From: Microbacterium sp. VKM Ac-2923
GTDB taxonomy: Bacteria > Actinomycetota > Actinomycetes > Actinomycetales > Microbacteriaceae
Direction of reading: 5' to 3'
NCBI RefSeq assembly: GCF_022815605.1
Contig: NZ_JALGRP010000001.1
Coordinates: 594,670 to 658,669, forward strand
Length of the DNA stretch: 64,000 nucleotides
Positions 18,592-27,453 of the stretch are shown here, in pieces. Both the position numbers and the translations under genes were made by a program. The notes under the pieces were generated by a model, which ran no database searches, was not told the DNA's origin, and saw nothing but the letters and a program-made list of their open reading frames with translations. Positions within the stretch are counted from its first letter, which is position 1. Each line of letters begins with the position of its first letter.

Positions 18592-18725
18592 CGTCTCCCG
18601 CTCTTTCGCCGCAGCTGCAGTTCGAGGAGCTCGACGCCCTGGAGACCCCGAGCTGGGAGAGCTTCTATCAGGGCGTCCTGGGCGGACTCGCCGTCGTCGG
18701 TATCGGCATCGCCATCGCCACGTGA
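18588..18725 (+). CDS. mpaA1: Daptide precursor peptide 1
   Basis: A 45-aa peptide. AGGAGGTGA lies 9 bases before the ATG. The leader contains the block QFEELDALETP shared with the other two precursors. The predicted core of about 24 residues begins near SWESFYQG and is a Gly/Ala/Ile-rich hydrophobic helix that ends IGIAIAT. The C-terminal Thr is the residue that becomes (S)-N2,N2-dimethyl-1,2-propanediamine in known daptides. The ATG overlaps the dehydrogenase stop (CATGA). The exact cleavage site is inferred. Confidence 0.87.
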   Translation: MTSPALSPQLQFEELDALETPSWESFYQGVLGGLAVVGIGIAIAT

Positions 18726-18770
18726 GGGTGAACCGATCGACCCCACGATTGTCGAGGAGGTGACATGCAC

Positions 18771-18893
18771 ATGACTTCCACCCTGGAGTTCGTCGAGCTC
18801 GACTCGATGGACGCCCCTGACGACGGATGGGATTGGTTCCGCGGCTTCAGCTACGGGGTGGCTCTCGGGCTCATCGCCCTGTCCGCCACCTGA
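18771..18893 (+). CDS. mpaA2: Daptide precursor peptide 2
   Basis: A 40-aa peptide with leader block LEFVELDSMDAP and a predicted core of about 24 residues starting near DDGWDWFRG and ending LIALSAT. An in-frame ATG two codons earlier (18765) is possible. I prefer 18771 because the DNA around it aligns with the first precursor's start, although GAGGAGGTGA is then 10 bases away. The core carries a Trp/Phe-rich head and a hydrophobic tail with C-terminal Ala-Thr. Confidence 0.86.
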   Translation: MTSTLEFVELDSMDAPDDGWDWFRGFSYGVALGLIALSAT

Positions 18894-18904
18894 GACCTCT
18901 CGCC

Positions 18905-18926
18905 GGATGCCGCGACCGTGGCATCC
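18905..18926. other. Small hairpin between precursors 2 and 3
   Basis: GGATGCC (18905-18911) pairs perfectly with GGCATCC (18920-18926) over an 8-base loop. It could stabilise or partly terminate the precursor transcript. Confidence 0.4.
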
Positions 18927-18955
18927 CTTCCTCTGCCTCACCGAGGAGGTGACAC

Positions 18956-19078
18956 ATGCCGAACGATCTCGCTTTGGGCTTCGAGGAACTCGACGCCCTC
19001 GACGCGCCGATGGAGTGGTGGGAGCACGCCAGCTACATCATCGCCATCGCCGCCGCGACGGTCGCCATCGCGACCTGA
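18956..19078 (+). CDS. mpaA3: Daptide precursor peptide 3
   Basis: A 40-aa peptide with GAGGAGGTGA 6 bases before the ATG. The leader block GFEELDALDAP matches the other precursors. The predicted core of about 22 residues opens with MEWWEH and ends ATVAIAT. It is the most hydrophobic of the three, with an Ile/Ala-rich helix. C-terminal Ala-Thr is conserved in all three copies, as expected for the Thr-modifying chemistry. Confidence 0.87.
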   Translation: MPNDLALGFEELDALDAPMEWWEHASYIIAIAAATVAIAT

Positions 19079-19085
19079 ACGCCAT

Positions 19086-19118
19086 CGAGGGGGAGACGCC
19101 GCCCGCGTGTCCCCCTCG
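19086..19118 (+). terminator. Attenuator hairpin after the precursor genes
   Basis: CGAGGGGGA (19086-19094) pairs perfectly with TCCCCCTCG (19110-19118) across a 15-base loop. It starts 8 bases after the third precursor stop and ends 31 bases before the methyltransferase ATG. A partial terminator here would keep precursor mRNA in excess over downstream genes, or act as a 3' stabiliser after processing. Confidence 0.55.
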
Positions 19119-19149
19119 ACGGTCCACCACCACACCTCTAGGAGGAGCC

Positions 19150-19971
19150 ATGACCGCACCGCTCACCGACTCCGTGCGCCACCGCCTGGCGGAAGCCGGA
19201 TGCGTCGCCGACCCGAGCGACGTGTACGCCAGTGTCGGCGCACGGTTCTACGACGACCTCGTCGGGCCGGACCGATCCGAGATCCTCGAGGTGCTCGCCG
19301 TCGCGCGCCGCAGCGGTCCCGAGGTGCTCGACCTCGCCGCCGGGACCGGCCGGCTCACCGTCCCTCTGCTGCGCTCCGGCGCGCGTGTCACCGCCCTCGA
19401 CCTCTCGCCCGACATGCTCGCGCGACTTCGCGACGCCGTCCCGCCGCAGGCGCCCTGCACGTTCGTCGTCGCCGACATGTGCGCGTTCGATCTCAAGCGA
19501 GCCTTCGATCTCATCGTGCTCGGCGCGACCTCCATCACGCTGCTCGGCGGCGCGGACCGTCGACGCCTCTACGCTGCCGTCCGTCGGCACCTCGCTCCCA
19601 CCGGGAGCCTGCTGCTCTCGGTCGCGGGGTCTGGCGCGGTCGCCCAGCTACGCGTTTCCTCCGAGCGGGAGATCGCCGTCGAGACGGCACGCGGACGCGC
19701 GGCCTACCTGCAATCCCAGCAGGTCGAGGCGGGCGGCGCCACGCGCATCGTGAATTGGATGCCGTTCCCGCTGCCCGCGTCGCCGGGCCCCGTGCGCGTG
19801 TTGACCACACGACTGCAGCTCCTCGACGCGGCGACGGTGAACGCCGAACTGCGGGACGCCGGGTTCGCGCCGCCCGCGACGATCCCGGTGCGCACGAACG
19901 GGGCCGTCCCGGGTGAAGGCATGGTGCTGCTGCACACCCTCGCCGAGGACGGAGGCGCCGATGTCGCGTGA
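19150..19971 (+). CDS. mpaM: Daptide biosynthesis N-methyltransferase
   Basis: A 273-aa class I SAM-dependent methyltransferase. Motif I is VLDLAAGTGRL, followed by the acidic post-I residue in VTALDLSPDML and the VVADMCAF strand. In the daptide pathway it dimethylates the new C-terminal amine. AGGAGG lies 4 bases before the ATG. Its last codons overlap the start of the metalloprotease gene. Confidence 0.87.
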   Translation: MTAPLTDSVRHRLAEAGCVADPSDVYASVGARFYDDLVGPDRSEILEVLAVARRSGPEVLDLAAGTGRLTVPLLRSGARVTALDLSPDMLARLRDAVPPQAPCTFVVADMCAFDLKRAFDLIVLGATSITLLGGADRRRLYAAVRRHLAPTGSLLLSVAGSGAVAQLRVSSEREIAVETARGRAAYLQSQQVEAGGATRIVNWMPFPLPASPGPVRVLTTRLQLLDAATVNAELRDAGFAPPATIPVRTNGAVPGEGMVLLHTLAEDGGADVA

Positions 19972-21652
19972 TGCGCTCCGCCCGCCCGCCCGTGCACCGC
20001 ACGCCGCGGTACCGCCGCGGCTCTCCGACACCGTGCGCATCGAGCCCGCGGCCGACGGTGGGCACTGGCTCGTCAGCGTCGACGGCGTGCCGGTGTCGCG
20101 GGCGTCCTCGACCGTCGCGGCGACCCTGAGTGCGATGGACGGCGCTGCCGCCGTCGATGACCTGCGCCGGCGCTTCGCCCCCGACCAGGAGCCGGAAGCG
20201 TTCGCCGCACTCGTGGAGCGTTTCCGCCGGGCCGGTCTGCTCGAGGGTGCACCGCGACGCCCCGCCGGGCGCGTGACCTATCGGCCGCCGCTGACGATCC
20301 AGCTCGCGACGCTGCGCGCCCCTTTCCTCTTCGATCGTCTGCATCGGCTGCTGCGGCCGCTCCTGCGCCGGTGGCTGGTGTGGCCGCTCGCGGCGATCGT
20401 CGTCCTGGGTGGCGTCGCTCTGCTGTGGCAGGCCGAGACGGCCGCCCGCGCGCTCACCTCTCCGCTCCCGCTGGCCGACCTGGGCCTCGTCGCGGCGGTG
20501 ATGATCGCCGCAACCCTGGCCCACGAGGCCGCGCACGGCCTGACGCTTTCTCACGCGGGTGCGCGGCCGCGTCGCGCCGGGGTGATGCTGTTGTACCTCG
20601 GCCCGGCGTTCTTCGTCGACGTCACCGACGCGTGGCGCCTTCCCTCGCGCGCCTCCCGCGTCGCGGTGGCCTTGGCGGGTCCGGCGGTCCACGCCGTCCT
20701 CGGCGGGGCCGCAGCCCTGGGGGCGCTCGCCGTTCCCGACTCCGACCTGCGCCGGGCGCTGCTCGTCGTGGCGTGCACGTGCGGCACGGTGGTCGTGGTC
20801 AACCTGGTCCCGTTCGTCCGCTTCGACGGCTACCTGGCGCTCATGAGCGCGCTGGACGAGCCCCGTCTGCGCGCCCGCACGATGGGCGACGCCGCGGACG
20901 CCCTCCGTCGCGTCCTCTTCGGCGGCCCGGCGGGACCGCGGTCGTTTCCGCGTCGATGGAGCGTGCCCTTCGGGGTGCTGAGCGCCCTCGTGCCCACCGT
21001 CATCGTGGGGTTCGCCGTCGAACGGGCGGTGCGTGCCCTCGCCGGCACGGGACCGGTGGGCGCGTTCCTCGTCCTCGCCCTCCAATCGTTCGTCGTGGTC
21101 GCCGTCGGCGTACGGGTCGCGCGATGGCTCGCGGCGTGCTGGCGGCGGGGCGCAGGACGCTTCCGATTCGTCCTGCTGGCGGCGTTGTTGACCGCCGCCG
21201 CACTCGGCGCGGCGGCCTCCGTCCCGGTCGACGACGTCCGCACGACCGGCTTCGTCGTAGCCGACGACCGGGTGCTCCTCGTGTCGACGGACGATTCGCC
21301 CGCGCCGCTCGCCGTGGCCGACGGCAGTCCGGTCGACCTGTCGACGAGCGGAATCCTCTCCGCGCACGTCGCGACCGGGACCGCGTGGGCGACGGCGCCG
21401 CGCCTCCGGGCCGTGCCCCTCTCGGCGTTCTCGCCCCTCGAGGTGAGCGGAGTCGACGTGGACGCCGTCGTGATCGGCGCCGTCGATGTCGCCGAGAGCT
21501 CCGAACTGCCCGTCGCCGGCCGCGCGAGCCTCCGCCTCGGCTCCCGTTCCGCACTCGAGGCGGCGTGGACGACCCACGTCGTCGAGCCGGCGTCCGTCCT
21601 CCTCTCGTTCCTGAGCCCGCCGGACACCGATACGAAAGAGACCCGACGATGA
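19961..21652 (+). CDS. mpaP: Daptide biosynthesis intramembrane metalloprotease (M50-like)
   Basis: A 563-aa membrane protein. The N-terminal 100 residues resemble a PqqD-like peptide-binding fold (DGVPVSR through FRRAGLLEG). Membrane helices follow, with the zinc site H188-E-A-A-H192 and a later FDGY motif that would supply the third ligand. A C-terminal beta-rich extracytoplasmic part ends the protein. It probably removes the leader from modified precursors. The start overlaps the methyltransferase stop and the end overlaps the ATPase ATG. Confidence 0.86.
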   Translation: MSRDALRPPARAPHAAVPPRLSDTVRIEPAADGGHWLVSVDGVPVSRASSTVAATLSAMDGAAAVDDLRRRFAPDQEPEAFAALVERFRRAGLLEGAPRRPAGRVTYRPPLTIQLATLRAPFLFDRLHRLLRPLLRRWLVWPLAAIVVLGGVALLWQAETAARALTSPLPLADLGLVAAVMIAATLAHEAAHGLTLSHAGARPRRAGVMLLYLGPAFFVDVTDAWRLPSRASRVAVALAGPAVHAVLGGAAALGALAVPDSDLRRALLVVACTCGTVVVVNLVPFVRFDGYLALMSALDEPRLRARTMGDAADALRRVLFGGPAGPRSFPRRWSVPFGVLSALVPTVIVGFAVERAVRALAGTGPVGAFLVLALQSFVVVAVGVRVARWLAACWRRGAGRFRFVLLAALLTAAALGAAASVPVDDVRTTGFVVADDRVLLVSTDDSPAPLAVADGSPVDLSTSGILSAHVATGTAWATAPRLRAVPLSAFSPLEVSGVDVDAVVIGAVDVAESSELPVAGRASLRLGSRSALEAAWTTHVVEPASVLLSFLSPPDTDTKETRR

Positions 21653-22365
21653 TCGACCCCGCTATCGAGGTGCGCCACCTCACCAAGAGATACGGTTCCC
21701 GCACGGCCGTCGATGACGTTTCGTTCGCCGTGCGTCGCGGCAGCGTCGTGGGGCTGCTCGGCCCGAACGGAGCGGGGAAGTCCACGACGCTGCGCACCGT
21801 CGTCGGGCTGTCCGCCCCGACCGAGGGCGAGTCGCTCGTCGACGGCGTGCCGTTCCGCCGTCTCGTACAGCCGTCGGCCCACGTCGGTGTGCAGATGGAC
21901 GGATTCGGCTTCGAGCCCGGCATCACGGCGCGACGACACCTCGACATCGCATGCCTCGCTGTCGGTGCCCCCCGCCGGCGTGTCGACGAGGTGCTCGACG
22001 AGGTCGGGCTCGCCGGCGACGCCCGGCGTCGAGTGAAGTCCTTCTCGACGGGCATGGTGCAGAGGCTCGGACTCGCGGCCGCGCTCATCGGCTCGCCCCG
22101 CACGCTCGTGCTCGACGAACCCTCGAACGGCCTCGACCCGGACGGCATCCGGTGGTTGCGTCGCTACCTCCGATCCTTCGCGCAGGCCGGGGGATCGGTG
22201 CTGGTGTCGAGCCATCAGCTCGCCGAGCTCGAGCACACCGTCGACGAAGTCGTCATCCTCCAGCGTCGGGTGCTGTATTCCGGCGCGCTCGACGACCTGG
22301 TGCGCGGCCCCGGGGACTCCCTCGAGGATCGCTACTTCGACCTCGTCGAGGGGAGCCGCGCGTGA
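21649..22365 (+). CDS. Daptide ABC transporter ATP-binding protein
   Basis: A 238-aa ABC ATPase with Walker A GPNGAGKST, Walker B LVLDEPSNGLD and H-loop VSSHQ. The signature is SFSTGMVQR instead of LSGGQ, as in many bacteriocin and antibiotic export/immunity ATPases (BcrA/DrrA group). It begins in the protease stop (ATGATG overlap) and is followed by two permease genes. It serves export of, or self-protection against, the daptides. Confidence 0.88.
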   Translation: MIDPAIEVRHLTKRYGSRTAVDDVSFAVRRGSVVGLLGPNGAGKSTTLRTVVGLSAPTEGESLVDGVPFRRLVQPSAHVGVQMDGFGFEPGITARRHLDIACLAVGAPRRRVDEVLDEVGLAGDARRRVKSFSTGMVQRLGLAAALIGSPRTLVLDEPSNGLDPDGIRWLRRYLRSFAQAGGSVLVSSHQLAELEHTVDEVVILQRRVLYSGALDDLVRGPGDSLEDRYFDLVEGSRA

Positions 22366-23090
22366 TCGGGGCGATGCGTGCCGAGATCCTGCGCGCGCGC
22401 AGCGGGTTCAACACCCTCGCGGTCCTGCTGCTGGCGGGGTTCGTCCCCGTCATCGTCCTCACCAGCGACGACACCCTCGGGCGGATGACGAGCCTGGATG
22501 CCGAGACCGCCGCGGGTCTGCTCTTCGCACCGGTCGCGTGGACCTTCGTGGTGGCGGCGTTCGCGGGGGCGTTCGGCGTGACCCGCGAGTCCTATTACGG
22601 ATCGATGGGCCGGACGGTCGTCCAGGTCGGGTTCGCGCGCGCATTCGTCGGCAAGGTCCTCGCGGCGATGGTCGTCGGACTGGTCCTCACCGCCGGCCTG
22701 ATTCTCCTCTGGTGCGGTGTCGTCGCCGTGGTGCTGAACGCGAACGGGCTCGCGTTCGCTCCGTCCCCGGCGGTGTTCCGGACGGCGCTCGGCGCGCTTC
22801 CCGCGACGGCGCTGGGGTCCGTCTTCGGCGCCGCGGTCGGCTGGATCGTGGGCAACTACTACGCCGCGGCCGCCCTGGTGCTGGCAGGCCCGATCGCCCT
22901 CGAGCTCGCTCTGCTCGGCACTGCACCCGACGTGGCCCGCTTCCTGCCGGGGCTGTCGCTCGCTGCACTGGCGTCGCCGCAGAACCATCCCGTGCTGCTC
23001 TCGCCGGGCGGTGGTCTGGCCGTAGCCCTCGCCTGGGCTCTCGCCCTGACGACGGGTGCGTGGATCGTCGGACGACGGCGGTTCGCGTGA
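22362..23090 (+). CDS. Daptide ABC transporter permease 1
   Basis: A 242-aa protein with about six hydrophobic segments, typical of ABC-2 permeases that pair with a separate ATPase. The GTG at 22362 overlaps the ATPase stop. ATG at 22374 is an alternative start. Conserved features are few, so the assignment rests on topology and position. Confidence 0.8.
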   Translation: MIGAMRAEILRARSGFNTLAVLLLAGFVPVIVLTSDDTLGRMTSLDAETAAGLLFAPVAWTFVVAAFAGAFGVTRESYYGSMGRTVVQVGFARAFVGKVLAAMVVGLVLTAGLILLWCGVVAVVLNANGLAFAPSPAVFRTALGALPATALGSVFGAAVGWIVGNYYAAAALVLAGPIALELALLGTAPDVARFLPGLSLAALASPQNHPVLLSPGGGLAVALAWALALTTGAWIVGRRRFA

Positions 23091-23863
23091 TGGCCGCTCC
23101 CGTGGTGGACGGGCCCTCCCTGCCGCGGCGCGTGGGTCGCGCTCTCGCCGCTCAGGGGCGGAGCTTCGGGGCCGACCTGACCCTCGGCGGGATCGGTGCG
23201 GCCACGCTCGTGCTCTCCGCGTCCATCGCCGCGAGCATCCCCCCTGACGTCGCCGGGGCGCCCGAGAACGTGAAGATGCTCGTGGTCGGGCCGCTGTCGG
23301 CGGTCATCGGCGTCTATGCCGCTGTCATGGCCGCGATCTACGGCTCGTTCCGGTACACGGTGGACCGTCGCTCCGGGGTCGTCGCGCAGCGGGCGACGCT
23401 GCAGTCGCGCCCCTGGGCGCTCGTCGGTCGGGTGCCGTTCGCGGCGCTGGGCGGAGTGACGGTCGCTGCCGCGGCGGTGCTCGGCGGGCGTCTCGCGCTG
23501 GCGTCGACCTTCGGTCTCGCCGGCGTGGATCTCGGCGATATCCTGGCGATCCTCGCCGTGGGCGCGGTCGCCGCGGTCTGGGGACTCGGCGTCGGGCTCG
23601 TCGTCCAGGCGCATCTGCCGGCGCTGTTCATCGCCCCGTTCTCGATCAGCGCCGCGTTGATGGCGGCGTCCCTGTGGCCGGACATCTCGGCCTGGATGCC
23701 GCTACCCACGATGCTCCGCGGCGCCGGCCTCGATCTCGCGGCGCTCGGCATCGGCGAGACCGTCGGACCGGGACAGGGGCTCGCGTCCGCTCTCGCGACC
23801 GCATGGGTAGCCACCGCGCTCGCCGTGGGCGCGTGGTCGTTCCTGCGGCGAGACCTGCGGTGA
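23090..23863 (+). CDS. Daptide ABC transporter permease 2
   Basis: A 257-aa membrane protein with six predicted helices and the same type as its upstream neighbour, with low sequence identity by eye. The ATG shares one base with the previous stop (TGATG). With the ATPase it would form an asymmetric ABC-2 exporter. It is the last gene of the daptide operon. Confidence 0.8.
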   Translation: MAAPVVDGPSLPRRVGRALAAQGRSFGADLTLGGIGAATLVLSASIAASIPPDVAGAPENVKMLVVGPLSAVIGVYAAVMAAIYGSFRYTVDRRSGVVAQRATLQSRPWALVGRVPFAALGGVTVAAAAVLGGRLALASTFGLAGVDLGDILAILAVGAVAAVWGLGVGLVVQAHLPALFIAPFSISAALMAASLWPDISAWMPLPTMLRGAGLDLAALGIGETVGPGQGLASALATAWVATALAVGAWSFLRRDLR

Positions 23864-23865
23864 CC

Positions 23866-23884
23866 AGAGCGCCGTCGGCGCTCT
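23866..23884. terminator. Terminator of the daptide operon
   Basis: AGAGCGCCG (23866-23874) and CGGCGCTCT (23876-23884) form a perfect 9-bp stem 2 bases after the last stop, followed by T-C-rich bases. The 1-base apical gap means the top pairs open as a loop. It also faces the convergent acetyltransferase gene. Confidence 0.7.
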
Positions 23885-23923
23885 TCGGGAACGACGGAGA
23901 AGTGGATCGTCCCGTCGGTCGCC

Positions 23924-24376
23924 TCAGACGCGCACGCGGGCGATGATCTCGCCGTATTCGGTCTCGCCGACCGCCGCGAAACCGACGCGCTCGAAGAATG
24001 CCTCGGGGCCGCCCACGCCGGGTTCGTAGATGACGTCGACGTGGTCCATGCCGCGGCCGCGGGCCTCGTCGAGCACGGCGGAGATCGCGTAGCTTCCCAC
24101 GCCGCGACCCTGCTCGTCGGCGTCGACGTTGATACGCCACAGCACCGACTGGAAGTGCTCCTCGTGCGCTTCGGCGTCGAAGTTGGCGCTGACGAAGCCG
24201 ACGACCTCGTCGCCGTCGAGGACGACGCGTTGCCACGAGGTCTGCGGGTTGCTCACCGTGGCGGCGATGCCGTAGCTGACCGGGGCGAGGAACTGCTCCT
24301 GGCCGGGCTTGAGCGACAGGGTGTTCACCGCCACGATCGTGGCGGCGGACAGTTCGACGAGACGCAGGTCAGCCAT
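23924..24376 (-). CDS. GNAT family N-acetyltransferase
   Basis: A 150-aa GNAT enzyme. The acetyl-CoA loop appears as NVDADEQGRGVGSYAI (Q/R-x2-G-x-G/A signature), with a later FFERVGF motif. The N-terminal half (SPEQEQF-like 'LKPGQEQFLAPVSYGI' and 'VVGFVSANFD') resembles polyamine acetyltransferases such as BltD, but the substrate is uncertain. It is convergent with the daptide operon and divergent from icd, so it may be unrelated to either. Confidence 0.85.
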   Translation of the reverse strand: MADLRLVELSAATIVAVNTLSLKPGQEQFLAPVSYGIAATVSNPQTSWQRVVLDGDEVVGFVSANFDAEAHEEHFQSVLWRINVDADEQGRGVGSYAISAVLDEARGRGMDHVDVIYEPGVGGPEAFFERVGFAAVGETEYGEIIARVRV

Positions 24377-24519
24377 GCGCCCAGGCTAGCGGCACCATGA
24401 CCGAGTCCCAAGATCGCATGCCGCCGCATGCGTTCCCGGTCACCCTCGGGGCGGCGATACGCTTCCGCGCGTTCACCCGCCGCAGTGCGGCTCTCACGCA
24501 CGAGTGTGCACCGCAACTA

Positions 24520-24533
24520 TCTCGACATCAAGA
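24520..24533. promoter_or_regulatory. Candidate operator upstream of icd
   Basis: TCTCGA-CA-TCAAGA is a palindrome with one mismatch, 63 bases before the icd start and between two divergent genes. TAGGCT (24552-24557) further down could be the -10. The regulator is not identified. Confidence 0.35.
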
Positions 24534-24595
24534 GACTTTCCCGCGGTGCGATAGGCTGAAACGTAACCCTGGCCGCCTCTACGGAGAGATCTGAC

Positions 24596-26815
<2,220 letters not shown>

Positions 26816-26836
26816 GTCGCTGACTCGCTGACCCGT

Positions 26837-26866
26837 GAGGGGCGGATGCCATGGCATCCGCCCCTC
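26837..26866. terminator. Terminator after icd
   Basis: A perfect 14-bp stem, GAGGGGCGGATGCC and its complement, separated by only AT and followed by TTG. It begins 22 bases after the stop. The same arm sequence recurs at 27409-27440 beside the convergent gene. Confidence 0.85.
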
Positions 26867-26971
26867 TTGCGGCTCCGGTATCGGAACGGGTCGCGGCTCG
26901 AGCGGGAACGTCGCAGCCGGCACAACTTCCTGCACGCGTGAGTTCTCCGCGTCGCTCGGGTGGCTCCGCTC

Positions 26972-27055
26972 GACACAACGCAGGAGTCGTGCGCGACGCG
27001 GCACTGCACAGCGGGGCTCAGCGAGGTGGGGAGAGCGGAGTTCCTGCGTTGTGTC
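26972..27055. repeat. 84-bp inverted-repeat element, copy B
   Basis: GACACAACGCAGGA at the left end pairs perfectly with TCCTGCGTTGTGTC at the right end, enclosing about 56 bases unrelated to the other copies. No ORF is inside. This is one of three clear copies in the window (others at 53560 and 59510), all intergenic. Confidence 0.85.
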
Positions 27056-27149
27056 TCGGCCCGGGGAACCGTCGCACGGCGCGGCGTCCCCCCGCGGCGA
27101 GCACGGCAACCATCGCACGGCGCCGCACACACTCTCGCTCGGCAAGCGC

Positions 27150-27320
27150 GGGAACCGCCGCACAGCACCGCACCGTCCCGCACGGGAACCGCCGTGCGGG
27201 ACCGTAAGCCCCTCGCCGGGCACACACGGGAGCCGCCGCACAGCACCGTACCCCCCCGCACGGGAACCGCCGCGCGGGACCGTAAGCCCCTCGTGCGGCG
27301 CGAGGGAACCGCCGCACGGG
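27150..27320. repeat. Tandem repeat, 76-78 bp period
   Basis: Units starting at 27150, 27228 and 27304 share GGGAACCGCCGCACAGCACCG and GGGACCGTAAGCCCCTCG. Two units are nearly complete and the third is partial. With the IR element and the flanking hairpins, this fills the 638-base gap between icd and the transpeptidase. No gene is recognised in it. Confidence 0.8.
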
Positions 27321-27408
27321 ACGGGAGGGCCACCGCACGGGAACCGGCGCGAAGCGATCGCGGTCGGCGCGCTGTGCAAACGTGCGGCACTCGCGTCACC
27401 GACACGAA

Positions 27409-27440
27409 GAGGGGCGGATGCCGACCGGCATCCGCCCCTC
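27409..27440. terminator. Terminator of the L,D-transpeptidase gene
   Basis: A 14-bp perfect stem (GAGGGGCGGATGCC with complement at 27427-27440) and a 4-base loop lie 14 bases beyond the transpeptidase stop. The arms are identical to those of the icd terminator. Confidence 0.8.
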
Positions 27441-27453
27441 GCACGTTCCGGGC

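Noticed and set aside
15024..23863. Lanthipeptide or thiopeptide cluster
   Set aside because: There is no LanB/LanM/LanC, YcaO or cyclodehydratase gene, and the precursor cores lack Cys and Ser/Thr-rich patterns. The enzymes match the daptide set instead.
26966..27350. Possible CRISPR array from repeated short blocks between icd and the transpeptidase
   Set aside because: The repeats are 76-78 bp tandem units without unique spacers of constant length, and no cas genes are near.
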